A stretch of 64,000 bases of DNA from Thermothielavioides terrestris NRRL 8126 (lineage: Eukaryota > Ascomycota > Sordariomycetes > Sordariales > Chaetomiaceae): positions 5,084,001 to 5,148,000 of the forward strand of contig NC_016457.1 in NCBI RefSeq assembly GCF_000226115.1, in the 5' to 3' direction. A program made the translations under genes and the position numbers. This document shows, one piece after another, positions 11,981 through 22,204 of the stretch (position 1 is its first letter; each line of letters opens with the position of its first letter). The notes under the pieces were generated by a model. It ran no database searches and was not told the DNA's origin. It saw only the letters and a list, made by a program, of their open reading frames with translations.

Positions 11981-14900
11981 ATGAAAAAGTTCCAGTCGTA
12001 CTTCACGCCCGCGACGGGCGAGGAGGGGGAGAAGAAGGGGAGGAGTAGTGAGGGAGCACAGCCAGCCGGTCCCCGGTCCCGGCGATCCGGTTCGAAGGCG
12101 TCGACACACCAGCTACAGCCGGTAAGGACGCCGGGGAACAACCTCCCACGGCCCGCGGCAGCACCACCACCGCCGCCGTCGGTGGTCTCTGCCCCGTCAG
12201 GCCGCGTCTCGCCCCAGATGCTGCCCGCCTCTGGCCGAGGGAGCATGCTCTCGGTGCCGGGCGCCGCCGGCCAGGCCCAGCAATCCCAGCACGGCTGCCA
12301 GCCGTCCGAGACGGCCACCATCCGGTCCAACTCGAAGGTGAGCCCGAGCACGTCGCGGCCGACCTCGGTCCGGCACTCCTTCTTCCCCGCCGGCGACGCG
12401 CGGGCCCACGACGCGGACGCCATCATGGAGATCCGCAACGACATGATGGTCAACTGGCTGCACGAGCAGCAGCTGCGCAAGCAGTACGCCTCCGGCATGG
12501 ACCCCTACGAGGGCGTCGTGCTGAAGAAGGCGCGCGGCAACTTCACGTGCTGCCCGCCGCAGATGGCCGCCATCCCGGACTCGCTCTACGCCGCCGTCGT
12601 CCAGATGAACGTGCGCTGCGCCATGACCGTCAACACGCCCGTCGTGCGCGCCCTGCTCGAGGCCATCCTCGCCCGGACCGACATCGACTACGTGCCGCTG
12701 CCCGACGGCCTGCGCGTGCAGGTGCTGCGCACCATGGCCGACCTGCCGCGCGGCCAGCTGCACCACTTCGCCGCCTTCGTCGAGGACGTGCGCATGCTGG
12801 TCGTCTGGGACGACGAGCCCGAGAAGCTGCTCGCCCGCGCCCAGAGCCTCGAGGCGAGAGTCGTCGAGATGATCTGGGGCAACGGCGACGACGAGGCCGA
12901 GGAGGACGACGGCGCCGCCGGCGAGAAGAAGGGCATCGCCGCCGTCGCCGGCGCCCAGGAGCTGGACCCGGCCCAGCTGGAGGAGGCCCTCGCCAGGGAG
13001 CGCCGCCCCGTGCGGCTCGAGAGCGCCGTCATGGTCGCCATCACGATGATCCTCTGGATCATCTGTCCCGCCCTGGGGTGGCGCTGGCTGGTGTACCAGA
13101 GCGTGGTGGACGGCACGTATTTGCGGTTTGCGCTGTTGGCTGCGTGTCCCGTGCAGATGTTCGTCAGCTTGGTGAGTTTTTTTTTTGCCGGTGCTAGTAG
13201 TGGTTTATGTGAACGGAGGTGATATCGAGTTGATGCTGACTTCACATGGGGTGTCTGCAGTTCTTCTTCCAGTCCATGGTCACCAGCATCTTCCAGATCT
13301 TCGGGCCCATCTCGGCCGTGGCGAGCAACAGCAAGTACTACAGCGGCCGGGCGCCCGCCCGGCTCGACCGCAACCAGGGCCCGCTGCCGCACGTCACGAT
13401 CCAGATGCCCGTGTACAAGGAGGGCCTCGCGGCGGTGATCAGGCCGACCGTGGTCTCGCTGAAGGCGGCCATCAGCACGTACGAGATGCAGGGCGGCTCG
13501 GCCAACATCTTCGTCAACGACGACGGCATGCAGCTCATCTCGGACGAGGAGGCCCAGGCCCGGCGCGACTTCTACGACGAGCACAACATCGGCTGGGTGG
13601 CGCGCCCCAAGCACAACCCGAGCCCGGAGGCCGGCTCGGGCGAGAAGCGGTTCCTGCGGCGCGGCAAGTTCAAGAAGGCCAGCAACATGAACTACGCGCT
13701 GCACGTCAGCAACCGCGTCGAGGACAAGCTGGCCGCCGTCAAGCGCGGCAGCCGCTGGACCGCCGAGCTGGAGGACGCCGCGTACCAGCGCTGCCTGGCC
13801 GACGTGCTGCAGGAGGACGAGGGCCGCACCTGGGCCGAGGGCAACATCCGCATCGGCGACTACATCCTGCTGATCGACTCAGACACGCGCGTGCCGCACG
13901 ACTGCCTGCTCGACGCCGTCAGCGAGATGGAGCAGAGCCCCGAGGTCGCCATCCTGCAGTTCCAGTCCGGCGTTATGAACGTCACCCACTCGTTCTTTGA
14001 GAATGGGTGAGTGCAAAGCTTGGCCCTTTTTTTCCTCATTATGAGAAGAGAAAATCAGAGGTAGCTAACGTGTTCCCCCAGCGTCACCTGGTTTACCCGG
14101 CTGATCTACTCGTGCATCACCTTTGCCGTGGCCTCGGGCGACGCCTGCCCCTTCGTCGGCCACAACGCCATCCTGCGCTGGCAGGCCATCCAGGACGCCG
14201 CCGCGTACACGGACGAGGACGGCTACGAGAAGTACTGGTCCGAGTCGCACGTGTCGGAGGACTTCGACATGTCGCTCCGGCTGCAGGTCGCCGGCTACAC
14301 GCTCCGCTACGCCTCGTACACCGGTGACGGCTTCAAGGAGGGCGTCAGCCTGACCGTGTACGACGAGCTGGCCCGGTGGGAGAAGTACGCGTACGGGTGC
14401 AACGAGCTGCTGTTCCACCCGCTGCGCTTCTGGCCCGTCCGCGGGCCGATCACGCCTCTGTTCCGCCGCTTCATCGCGTCGGCCATCCCGCTGCCCAAGA
14501 AGATGACCATCATCGCGTATATCGGGACCTACTACGCCATCGCCGCGGCCTGGTGTCTCACGCTGGCCAACTACTTCATCACCGGCTGGTTCTACGGCCT
14601 GTACGACAAGTTCTACCAAGACTCGTTCGCCATCTACATCTCCATCATCGTCGTGTTTACCGCGCTGGGCAACCTCGCGCTGGCGGTGCTGCGGTACCGG
14701 TTGAGCGAGCAGTCGCTTCTATCAGCCTGTACGTTTTTTTCCCCCTTTGATGATAACGTGACCCCTCAGCACAAACTAACTCCCGGCGCCTTTTGCTCTC
14801 TCTCTCTCCAGACTTCGAGAACATCAAGTGGATCCCGATGTTCTGCATCTTCCTGGGCGGCATCTCGCTGCACCTGTCGCAGGCGATCCTGTCGCACTTC

Positions 14901-15173
14901 TTCGAGATCGACATGGCCTGGGGCGCGACGGCCAAGGAGCTGAAGCGCGAGGTGCGCTTCGGCGCCGAGTTCTGGCGCATCGTCCGCCGCTTCAAGTGGA
15001 CCTTCCTCTACTGCTTCGCCTGCACCGCCCTCATGGTCTGCGGCAACACCGTCTTCCCCGTCCAGTGGCGCATCAACACCCTCTACAGCATCTACCCGCT
15101 GGCCGCCACCGTCGTGGCCCACTTCTGCCTGCCCGTGCTGCTGAATCCGGCCCTGATGATGTTTACTTGGTAA
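11981..15173 (+). CDS. Membrane family-2 glycosyltransferase (processive type)
   Basis: Four exons: 11981-13171, 13261-14006, 14082-14728 and 14812-15173, giving about 981 residues in frame. The long N-terminus (1-350) is cytosolic, Ser/Pro/Arg-rich and partly disordered. One or two membrane segments fall near 345-405. The catalytic domain has MPVYKEG, then DDG (about 484-486, UDP-binding), DSD (about 603-605, metal), SEDFD (about 704-708, catalytic base) and RW in ELARWEKYAYG (about 744), the D,D,D,(Q/R)XXRW layout of processive GT2 enzymes such as chitin and cellulose synthases. Several C-terminal membrane spans follow (780-830, 860-890, 930-975). It therefore likely makes a cell-wall or extracellular polysaccharide at the plasma membrane; the product is not deducible. 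It resembles the fungal GT2 group required for hyphal growth on surfaces in plant-associated fungi, but that assignment is inference. Three short introns all have good GT..CTAAC-like..AG signals. Confidence 0.88.
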
Positions 15174-15517
15174 AGGGGGTTGCGCGGTGTTGGATGCTAG
15201 GCGGGGTGGGAGATGTCTCGACTTGTTATGACCATTCGCTTTGCCTTTTTTTTTTTTTTTTCCTCCGCTTCTCATTACGAGCTCATATCGGCTTAATAGC
15301 TATTGGAAGGTGTTTGACAGGTTGGAGGAGTTGGGGGATCTTCTCGTCCGGAAATAGGGGTCTGATCAAACTCCCCCTTGACATACAGATCCGCTGTACG
15401 CATTGTCGACGACATAGATTTCCTAGAGCACAGGCAAAGGGTGGATAGCACCTTGAATACACAGGATAAAACCTTGGTTACACAGAGCTGCGTGTATGGC
15501 GTCCGCCTTGGCCCGGA
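15174..15517. other. Short convergent intergenic
   Basis: The 3' flanks of the glycosyltransferase and the acyl-CoA dehydrogenase. A 15-base T run lies near 15246-15260. No gene is seen. Confidence 0.5.
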
Positions 15518-17681
15518 TTAGAGCCTGGAGCTCGCCGCCTCCTGGCCAGGGACCTTCCCGGCACCGTAGACAATCGCCTGGTCCATCGCCAGATCCTTCC
15601 TCCCATCCCCCCCATCCGCCACAAACCGCTTCTCCACCACATACCGCCTGCACATCTCCTCGATCTCCGCGCCCGGATTCGCCGCCGCGTCCGCCATGAA
15701 CAAGACGGCGCTCAGGACCTCCGCCAGCCGAAACACCACCGCCCTCGCCTCCGGCAGCAGCGCCTCCATCCTGCCGTCCGCCCCTTCCACCACCCCCTTC
15801 AACCGCATCCACTCCCTCCTCACCCCCTCAACTGCCCCTCCCACCCAGCCACCATCACTACCACCAACTGACAAAGACGAACCCACCACCAACCGTAACC
15901 CCCGCTCAACCACCCACCCGACCGCACCCACCACATCATCCCCGCCATCCCCATCCCCATGCCGAGTGCGCGGGACCAGCGCGCGCAGCGCATCCGAAGC
16001 CAGCACGTCGGTGGTGCCCTCCCAGATGGCGCCGATACAGGCGTCGCGGAACAGGCGCGCCACGCCGACCTGCGGCGTCTCCTCGTTGAGCAGGTATCCC
16101 AGGCCGCCGAGGGCGGCCATGCAGGCGTGCGCGAGCGGCACGGTCGCGTGGCAGGCGTAGGACTTGTGCAGGGACGAGAGCAGGCGGAGGAGCGGGCCTG
16201 TCAGGTTCGGTGGCGGGGTTAAAGGGGGTGGTGGGGGGGAAGAAGTTGAAGTTTCGCCCTCTTCTTTTAGGGTGTTGTCCGCCTTCGCGGGCTGCGGCCG
16301 CTCGGCGTGGCTCAGCAGCGACACGGTGAAGTACACCAGCAGCATCAGGGCGTGGTAGTCGATGGTGAGGGTGGCGAGGGTGCGCATGTGCAGGGGGTGG
16401 GCGGCGAGCAGGACGCGGCGGCCGCGGCCGAGGCCGGCGGGGCGGACGGCGGCGTAGGCGCGCGCGACGGCCAGCATGCGGCCGAGGTAGCCGACGGAGG
16501 CGACGGCGGTGTGCACGCGGGTGATGGTCAGGATCGTGCCGATCTCGTGGATGCCGCGGCCCTCCTGGCCGATCAGCCAGGCGCGCATGCCGCGCAGCTC
16601 CAGCTCGGCCGTGGGCAGCGACTGCGTGCCGAGCTTCTGCTTCAGCCGCTGGATGGTCACGCCGTTGAGCTCGCTGGCGCCGCCGCCCTGGGCCGGGTTG
16701 TGCCGGCGCATCGGGGCCAGGAAGGCGCTCACGCCTTTGGCCGGGTCCGTCTTGGCCAGGAGGATGGTCATCTGTGCGTCGGTCGCGGAGGAGAACCACT
16801 TGAAGCCCGAGATGGACCAGGGGCCGAGGGGGATGTTCTCGGCCGCGTCGGCGAGCGGTGCCGGGGACGACGCGGGATAGGGGTCGTAGGTGGCCACCGT
16901 TTCGGTCTGGGACACGTCGCTGCCGCCGGCGCGTTCGGTCATCCATTGTCCGCTGGTCCAGGCCTTGGCTGGGTCGCGGGAGATGAGGTGGTCGTAGGCG
17001 TTCTGGAAGACCCGGCGCTCAACGGCCGAGAGGCCCGTCTTGTCCGCGAGGTGTCGCTGGAGGAGGCGGGCTGCGCCGTCTTGCATGGCGGCTGGGCACG
17101 TCGTGTTGGCGCAGGATGCCTCCCAGAGGTGGCAGCGGATGAACTGGACGAGTCGGTTGTACGGGCCATAGTCGGAGTCGTAGTTGACGGCGACGAATCT
17201 GTGACGCACTGAGCATGCCAACTCCGGTACGAGCCTTACAGAATAGTCTCGGGGGAAGAACACCAATGTTGCTCACCCCTTCTGGAAGCCGAAGTCCTGC
17301 AGTTTCCGCCAGCCCTCGGTGACGACAAGCTCGCTCCTGGGCTTGCCGAAGGCGTCCCGGCCGCCGCCACGCAGATACGGCTGGTTCCGCTCGGCGTCTG
17401 CCACCCAGTCGAAGATCTGCGGCGAGAGGACCTCGTCGCCGAGCCGGGCAACCTCCGGGCTGATCTGGTCGAGGAGCGGGCGGGGGAGGAAGACTGAGAT
17501 GGTCAGTGTTCGAGTATACCGCAACTATCGCCAGCAGCTCACGAGTGGGCTAGGTAGGGTGTGTAAGATGGTGTGGGCCCGTACGTCTGGCGATGCGCTG
17601 CAGACTGACGTCGTCGTGCCACTGGTTCTTGAGGACAGGCTGCTCCTGGAAGAAGCCCGTGTTGGAACTGGCAGGCTCCAT
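15518..17681 (-). CDS. AidB-like acyl-CoA dehydrogenase, predicted peroxisomal
   Basis: Three exons: 17681-17585, 17493-17277 and 17198-15518, about 664 residues. The frame closes exactly across both introns. The N-terminus MEPASSNTGFFQEQP..., VSLQRIARLFLP and LGDEVLSPQIFDWVADAER is typical of the AidB/adaptive-response acyl-CoA dehydrogenase group. The middle domain has QWMTERAGGSDVSQTET and SGFKWFSSATDAQMTILLA, the FAD-dehydrogenase beta domain. The C-terminal helical domain includes GGLGYLLNEETPQVGVARLFRD in part and IWEGTTDVLASDALR, where the flavin/CoA site lies. These enzymes use FAD; the substrate of this subgroup is uncertain (branched or unusual acyl-CoA, or a non-CoA role as in bacterial AidB). 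A Pro-rich insertion (SSPPPPPLTPPPNL) sits in the C-terminal half. The last three residues are SRL, a canonical PTS1, so peroxisomal import is predicted. Divergent from the SNF2 gene. Confidence 0.9.
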
Positions 17682-19015
17682 CTTGGGCAAACAGGAAATG
17701 GATCTTGGAGGCCAGAGGGTCAAGGGAAGAACTCGCGGCCATTATCTCACCCTCCCTCCCCGGGGCTGAATCCAGGGGGATCCATGGGGGATCCCAAGCC
17801 CTCGGGTTGATTGACAGCGGGGTAAGACTGGGGAAGCACATGTCGCCGAACAAAGCAGCCCTCCCCGGTTGGGTCTACGGATTACACAAATCCATAGGCC
17901 AATAGGACGGAATCAGGCCGTTCTTTGGCTGGCGCCTGATCACTAGTGTAGTGTAGCCTCGGCTCGGCTGTTGAGCTGCAATCAACAAACAGCCACTCAG
18001 CCGAGCTTTCCTCAGGCTGTGCCACCTTCCTTTGTCGAGCACCTGGAACTTCACAGACGGATTACACAGTACATGTACGGATCCAAGACGCTTGACTGTG
18101 CCCCGCCCCAGGACAGGAAGTGGTGAAGCGAAGCTTGGCGGGGCCGAGGCCGATGCTGTCACCACCCGCAGCCCACCGTAGCCGACGGTCGGCCGAGCTG
18201 GCCCGCCGCCTTCTCAGCGGCTGAGCCTGCTCGCGGTGGTCGAACCTGCTTGTGTAACTCGTCGAATTGGCTCGCGATGGCCAAACCACAACGCCACAAA
18301 CACCATGACGTCAACAAGTCAAGCAGCCGTTGATGATCCTCGTGTATATCTGCCGTAAGCCGTCGACGAAGTCAGTACCCAGCTATCACCGTTCTCCATC
18401 GATTCAGGATCGACACTGTGCGCAGTAAGGAGACACAGCCCAACCGGGGAAAGATGGAGGACAGATGAACGCTAGCAGGGGACATCTCCACCGCCAAGAC
18501 ACGGCACAGCTGTGGCATCCAGTCGCTGTAAAGAAAACTCGGGAGGATTTGCTTGGGACTTGAACCGAAGCTTCCTTCCTAGCTTCCTCTGTGTACACAG
18601 TACACATTCGAAAGGCTCGGCAATGAAGCTTGGCTTCAAAAAACTTGTCTACCAAGTACTTGGCCAACTCCATGACGATGAAGGGAATTGTGCAAAAGCG
18701 CTCTTGTCCGGTTTGACGTTGGTCGCTCCTAGCTCGGTCAAGCACCGAATACAGATACTGTGTAAGGTAGATTACTGTGGGGTAAGGTAGTTGGTAGTAT
18801 ACTTCCAGGTTGTTAATCCTTTACGTACCGTAAGCTGACTGAATCACGTGCTCTCGCTTTGCGCTCGCGCCTCGGGTGCTGCCTTGTGTCGCGCCAACTC
18901 TCCCTTCCGAATCCTGCACCGCTCTAACCGTGTCGTGACCGAGCAACCTTCCACATCTCGGAGCTCCCCCATTTTTGACCGACCCTCGCAGCAATGCACC
19001 GCATCTTTGTCTGCA
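17682..19015. other. Divergent promoter region
   Basis: A 1.3-kb shared upstream region of the acyl-CoA dehydrogenase (minus) and SNF2 (plus) genes. It contains CACTAGTGTAGTGTAG at 17941-17956. No coding gene is supported. Confidence 0.5.
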
Positions 19016-22000
19016 ATGGCCCGCGTTATCGAGATATCGGATGATGACCGGACAGCATCCTCAGTCGAGGCCAGTACCCCCGCACCAGCAGCAAAAGCCC
19101 TGCGAAAACGGAAGCCGAGCGCCGATTTTGAGGAAAAGGTCGCCTGGACCGACGACGAGGGCGACGCCACTGACCATGGCATCCAGTCCAAGCGTCGGCG
19201 GGATGCGAAGCGCCGGGCCATCGCGAGAGGGAAGCGGCCGGCTAGGGTGAGCACTGCGGCTGGGGGCCGATCCGCCGCCCCTGCCGGGTCAACACTCGAA
19301 GACGAATATGCCGACGCATGCATGCCCGACTACCTGCTGAAGCGGCGGAGGGCCTTCGACAGCGACCGAGAGCGCCTGAGAGAGGCCGGTCTGAAGCTGC
19401 CCCCGGACTACGGCGACATCTACTTCTCGGACGACGAGCGTGCGGTGAGCCTCGAGGAGCGCCCCAAGTTTGATGACAGCAGCGGCATCCGCCCATGTCG
19501 CCCCTACAAGGACATCGAGCTTGAATACTCGGCAGGCGTAATCCCCGCGCCGATTGCGCAGTATCTTCGCGACTACCAGGTTGCCGGCGTCAAGTTCCTG
19601 CACCAGCGGTTCGTCTATCAGAAGGGCTGCATTCTAGGCGACGACATGGGTCTGGGCAAGACCGTGCAGGTGGCTGCCTTCCTGACGGCCGCCTTTGGGA
19701 AGACAGCCGACGAGCGGGATGCGAAGAGGATGAGGAAGATGCGCCGGGCCGGCGACCAGTGGTATCCGCGCGTGCTCATCGTCTGCCCAGGCTCGCTGAT
19801 CCAGAACTGGAAGAACGAGCTCAACCGATGGGGCTGGTGGCACGTCGACGTCTACCACGGCCCTGGCAAGGAAGACGTGCTCCAGGCGGCCAAATCCGGG
19901 AGGCTGGAGATCATGGTCACGACCTATGTCACCTACAAGAAGATGCGTGAGGCGGTCAATGAAGTCGAGTGGGACTGCGTCGTTGCCGACGAGTGCCACG
20001 TCCTGAAGGACCGCAGGTCGGAGACGACACAGGCCATGGACTGCGTGAATGCGCTCTGCAGGATTGGCCTGACCGGCACCGCCATCCAGAACAAGTACGA
20101 AGAGCTCTGGACCCTCCTGAACTGGACGAACCCCGGCCATTTTGGCACGCTTGCCGAATGGACCCAGACCATCACGAAACCGCTTACCGTGGGCCAGTCG
20201 CACGACGCCACCCTGAAGCAGCTCAGCATTGCCAGGACGACAGCCAAGAAGCTCGTCCAGAATCTGCTCCCGGACTTCTTCCTGCGGCGAGTGAAGACCC
20301 TCATCGCCCACCAGCTGCCCCGGAAGAGCGACAAAGTCGTCTTTTGCCCCCTGACGGACATCCAGCGTGACGCCTACCAGAACTTTTTGGATGGCGCCCA
20401 GGTCACCTGGATTAACTCGGCATCCGAGCCGTGCGACTGTGATTCGGGACGCAAGCGAGGCTGGTGTTGCTACCAGTTCTTGCCTGACGGGAGACCGTGG
20501 AAGAGTGTTGTGTTCCCGACCATCATGACGCTCCAGAAGATCTCCAACCACCTTACGTTGCTGATTCCCTCTGCCGCCGATCCGAGCGACAAGCGGAACT
20601 CGGAGCTTAAGGCGCTCCAGACCTGCTTGCCCGAGGACTGGGAGGAGCTATACCGGAACCGGGAATCCTTGCTCAACTTGGCTAACCCCGAGTTCTGCGG
20701 CAAGTGGAAGATACTGAGAAAGCTGCTGCGCTTCTGGCACGAGAACGGAGACAAGGTCCTCGTCTTCTCGCACAGCGTCCGCCTTCTGCGCATCCTCCAG
20801 CACCTGTTCCACAACACGAGCTACAACGTGAGCTTTCTCGACGGGTCTCTGAGTTACGAAGACCGCCAGCGAGTTGTCGACGACTTCAACTCGGATCCCG
20901 CCCAGTTCGTGTTCCTCATCTCCACCAGGGCCGGCGGCGTGGGACTCAACATCACGTCAGCCAACAAGGTGGTCATCTTCGATCCGCACTGGAATCCCTC
21001 GTACGATCTGCAGGCGCAGGACCGCGCGTACAGGATCGGCCAGGTCCGGGACGTCGACGTGTTCCGCCTCGTCTCCGCCGGGACGATCGAGGAGATCGTC
21101 TACGCCCGCCAGATCTACAAGCAGCAGCAAGCCAACATAGGCTACAATGCGTCCAACGAGCGTCGCTACTTCAAGGGCGTGCAGCGCGACAGCAACCGGA
21201 AGGGCGAGATCTTCGGCCTCAGCAATCTGTTCACCTTTCACGCCGACCAGGTCGTCCTGCGCGACATCGTCAACAAGACCAACATCGCCGAGGCCAAGGC
21301 CGGCGTCCACCTCAGCGACATCGACCTGGAGAAGATGGCCAAGGACGAGGACGACGACCTGAACTACATCAAGCAGGAAGACGACGACGACGAGGGCGGC
21401 GGCATGAGCCAGCTGGCCAAGCTCCTGACGGCCGAGAACCAGGAGGAGCTCATCCGGGCGCGGAAAGCCAACAAGCCAAAGAGCGACGCCATCGCCGCCA
21501 TCCTCGCCTCCGCCGGCGTCGAGTACACGCACGAGAACTCGGAGGTGATCGGCACCAGCCGCGTCGAGGCGCAGCTCTCGCGCCGCGCCGAGCTGGCGGC
21601 CGCCCGCGGCGCCGTCGCCGACAGCCAGGACCCAGAGGGCAACAGCGCCCTGTTCGCCGACAGCCAGGCTAACAGCGTGGCTCCCGCGAGCGCGGCCGCC
21701 GCGGCGCGGAACCCCTGGCGGATGCACTACCGGTTCAACCCGCCCGCGGACGTCCGGCGCCGCCAGTTCTGCTCCATGGCCAGGGAGTTTGGGTTCCCCA
21801 ACGCCACCGACTTCGCGCTCGTCGTCGAGAGCTGGACGCAGGAGCAGCGGCGCAACTGCCTGGATACGTTCTACCGGCTGCGGGAGGTCAGGGTGCTGGA
21901 ACGGGAGCTGGCGGCGCTGAAAGGGGAGGAGGCGGAGGAGGGGGGTGCTACTGCCACCGCCGCGGCTTCTCCTGCTGGCAGTAATGGGAAGGCAGATAGT

Positions 22001-22204
22001 GTATCTGGAACGGTCGCGGTGAAGAGTGAGGGGTGTGCGGTTGACGGGGCTGTCGCCAGGAGTGAGAGCGGCAGTGCTACGATCAAGGAGGAGGATACCG
22101 GCGCTTCTGGCCCGCAGCTGCGAGTCAAGACGGAGAAGAAGGCGGAGACCAAGAGGGTGTCCACGATATTCCTGTCTGACGATGACGAGGATGACGAGCT
22201 TTGA
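19016..22204 (+). CDS. SNF2-family DNA-dependent ATPase, ERCC6L2-like
   Basis: Intronless, about 1062 residues. I chose the ATG at 19016 (MARVIEISDDDRT) because the upstream in-frame extension has no ATG. The N-terminus has a short acidic SIM-like VIEISDDD and basic NLS-like runs. SNF2 helicase motifs in order: DDMGLGKT (Walker A, about 208-215), DECH box (about 325-328), GLTGTAIQNKYEELW, FSHSVRLLRILQ (helicase C, about 583), STRAGGVGLN (about 635) and QAQDRAYRIGQ (about 666). After the motor comes QIYKQQQANIGYN, ERRYFKGVQ and GEIFGLSNLF, the region shared with human ERCC6L2. A HEBO-like region FNPPADVRRRQFCSMAREFG lies near 903-922. ERCC6L2 acts in DNA double-strand-break repair and transcription-linked genome stability in the nucleus. 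The C-terminus is acidic with several KxE motifs (VKSEG, IKEED, VKTEK). A small Cys cluster (CDCDSGRKRGWCC, ~470-482) sits inside the motor region. Subfamily assignment is good; the role in this organism is inferred. Confidence 0.92.
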   Translation: MARVIEISDDDRTASSVEASTPAPAAKALRKRKPSADFEEKVAWTDDEGDATDHGIQSKRRRDAKRRAIARGKRPARVSTAAGGRSAAPAGSTLEDEYADACMPDYLLKRRRAFDSDRERLREAGLKLPPDYGDIYFSDDERAVSLEERPKFDDSSGIRPCRPYKDIELEYSAGVIPAPIAQYLRDYQVAGVKFLHQRFVYQKGCILGDDMGLGKTVQVAAFLTAAFGKTADERDAKRMRKMRRAGDQWYPRVLIVCPGSLIQNWKNELNRWGWWHVDVYHGPGKEDVLQAAKSGRLEIMVTTYVTYKKMREAVNEVEWDCVVADECHVLKDRRSETTQAMDCVNALCRIGLTGTAIQNKYEELWTLLNWTNPGHFGTLAEWTQTITKPLTVGQSHDATLKQLSIARTTAKKLVQNLLPDFFLRRVKTLIAHQLPRKSDKVVFCPLTDIQRDAYQNFLDGAQVTWINSASEPCDCDSGRKRGWCCYQFLPDGRPWKSVVFPTIMTLQKISNHLTLLIPSAADPSDKRNSELKALQTCLPEDWEELYRNRESLLNLANPEFCGKWKILRKLLRFWHENGDKVLVFSHSVRLLRILQHLFHNTSYNVSFLDGSLSYEDRQRVVDDFNSDPAQFVFLISTRAGGVGLNITSANKVVIFDPHWNPSYDLQAQDRAYRIGQVRDVDVFRLVSAGTIEEIVYARQIYKQQQANIGYNASNERRYFKGVQRDSNRKGEIFGLSNLFTFHADQVVLRDIVNKTNIAEAKAGVHLSDIDLEKMAKDEDDDLNYIKQEDDDDEGGGMSQLAKLLTAENQEELIRARKANKPKSDAIAAILASAGVEYTHENSEVIGTSRVEAQLSRRAELAAARGAVADSQDPEGNSALFADSQANSVAPASAAAAARNPWRMHYRFNPPADVRRRQFCSMAREFGFPNATDFALVVESWTQEQRRNCLDTFYRLREVRVLERELAALKGEEAEEGGATATAAASPAGSNGKADSVSGTVAVKSEGCAVDGAVARSESGSATIKEEDTGASGPQLRVKTEKKAETKRVSTIFLSDDDEDDEL

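Noticed and set aside
15936..16946. Long Arg/Pro-rich minus frame overlapping the acyl-CoA dehydrogenase
   Set aside because: Shadow frame of the real gene in GC-rich DNA, as are similar frames opposite the glycosyltransferase, P450, SNF2 and Hrp1 genes.
18501..18620. Possible tRNA on the minus strand (GGTTCAAGTCC-like B box)
   Set aside because: No pairing T-stem, acceptor stem or A box could be built around it.
18848..19015. Upstream extension of the SNF2 reading frame
   Set aside because: It opens on GTG with no ATG before 19016; the ATG at 19016 starts a normal acidic N-terminus.
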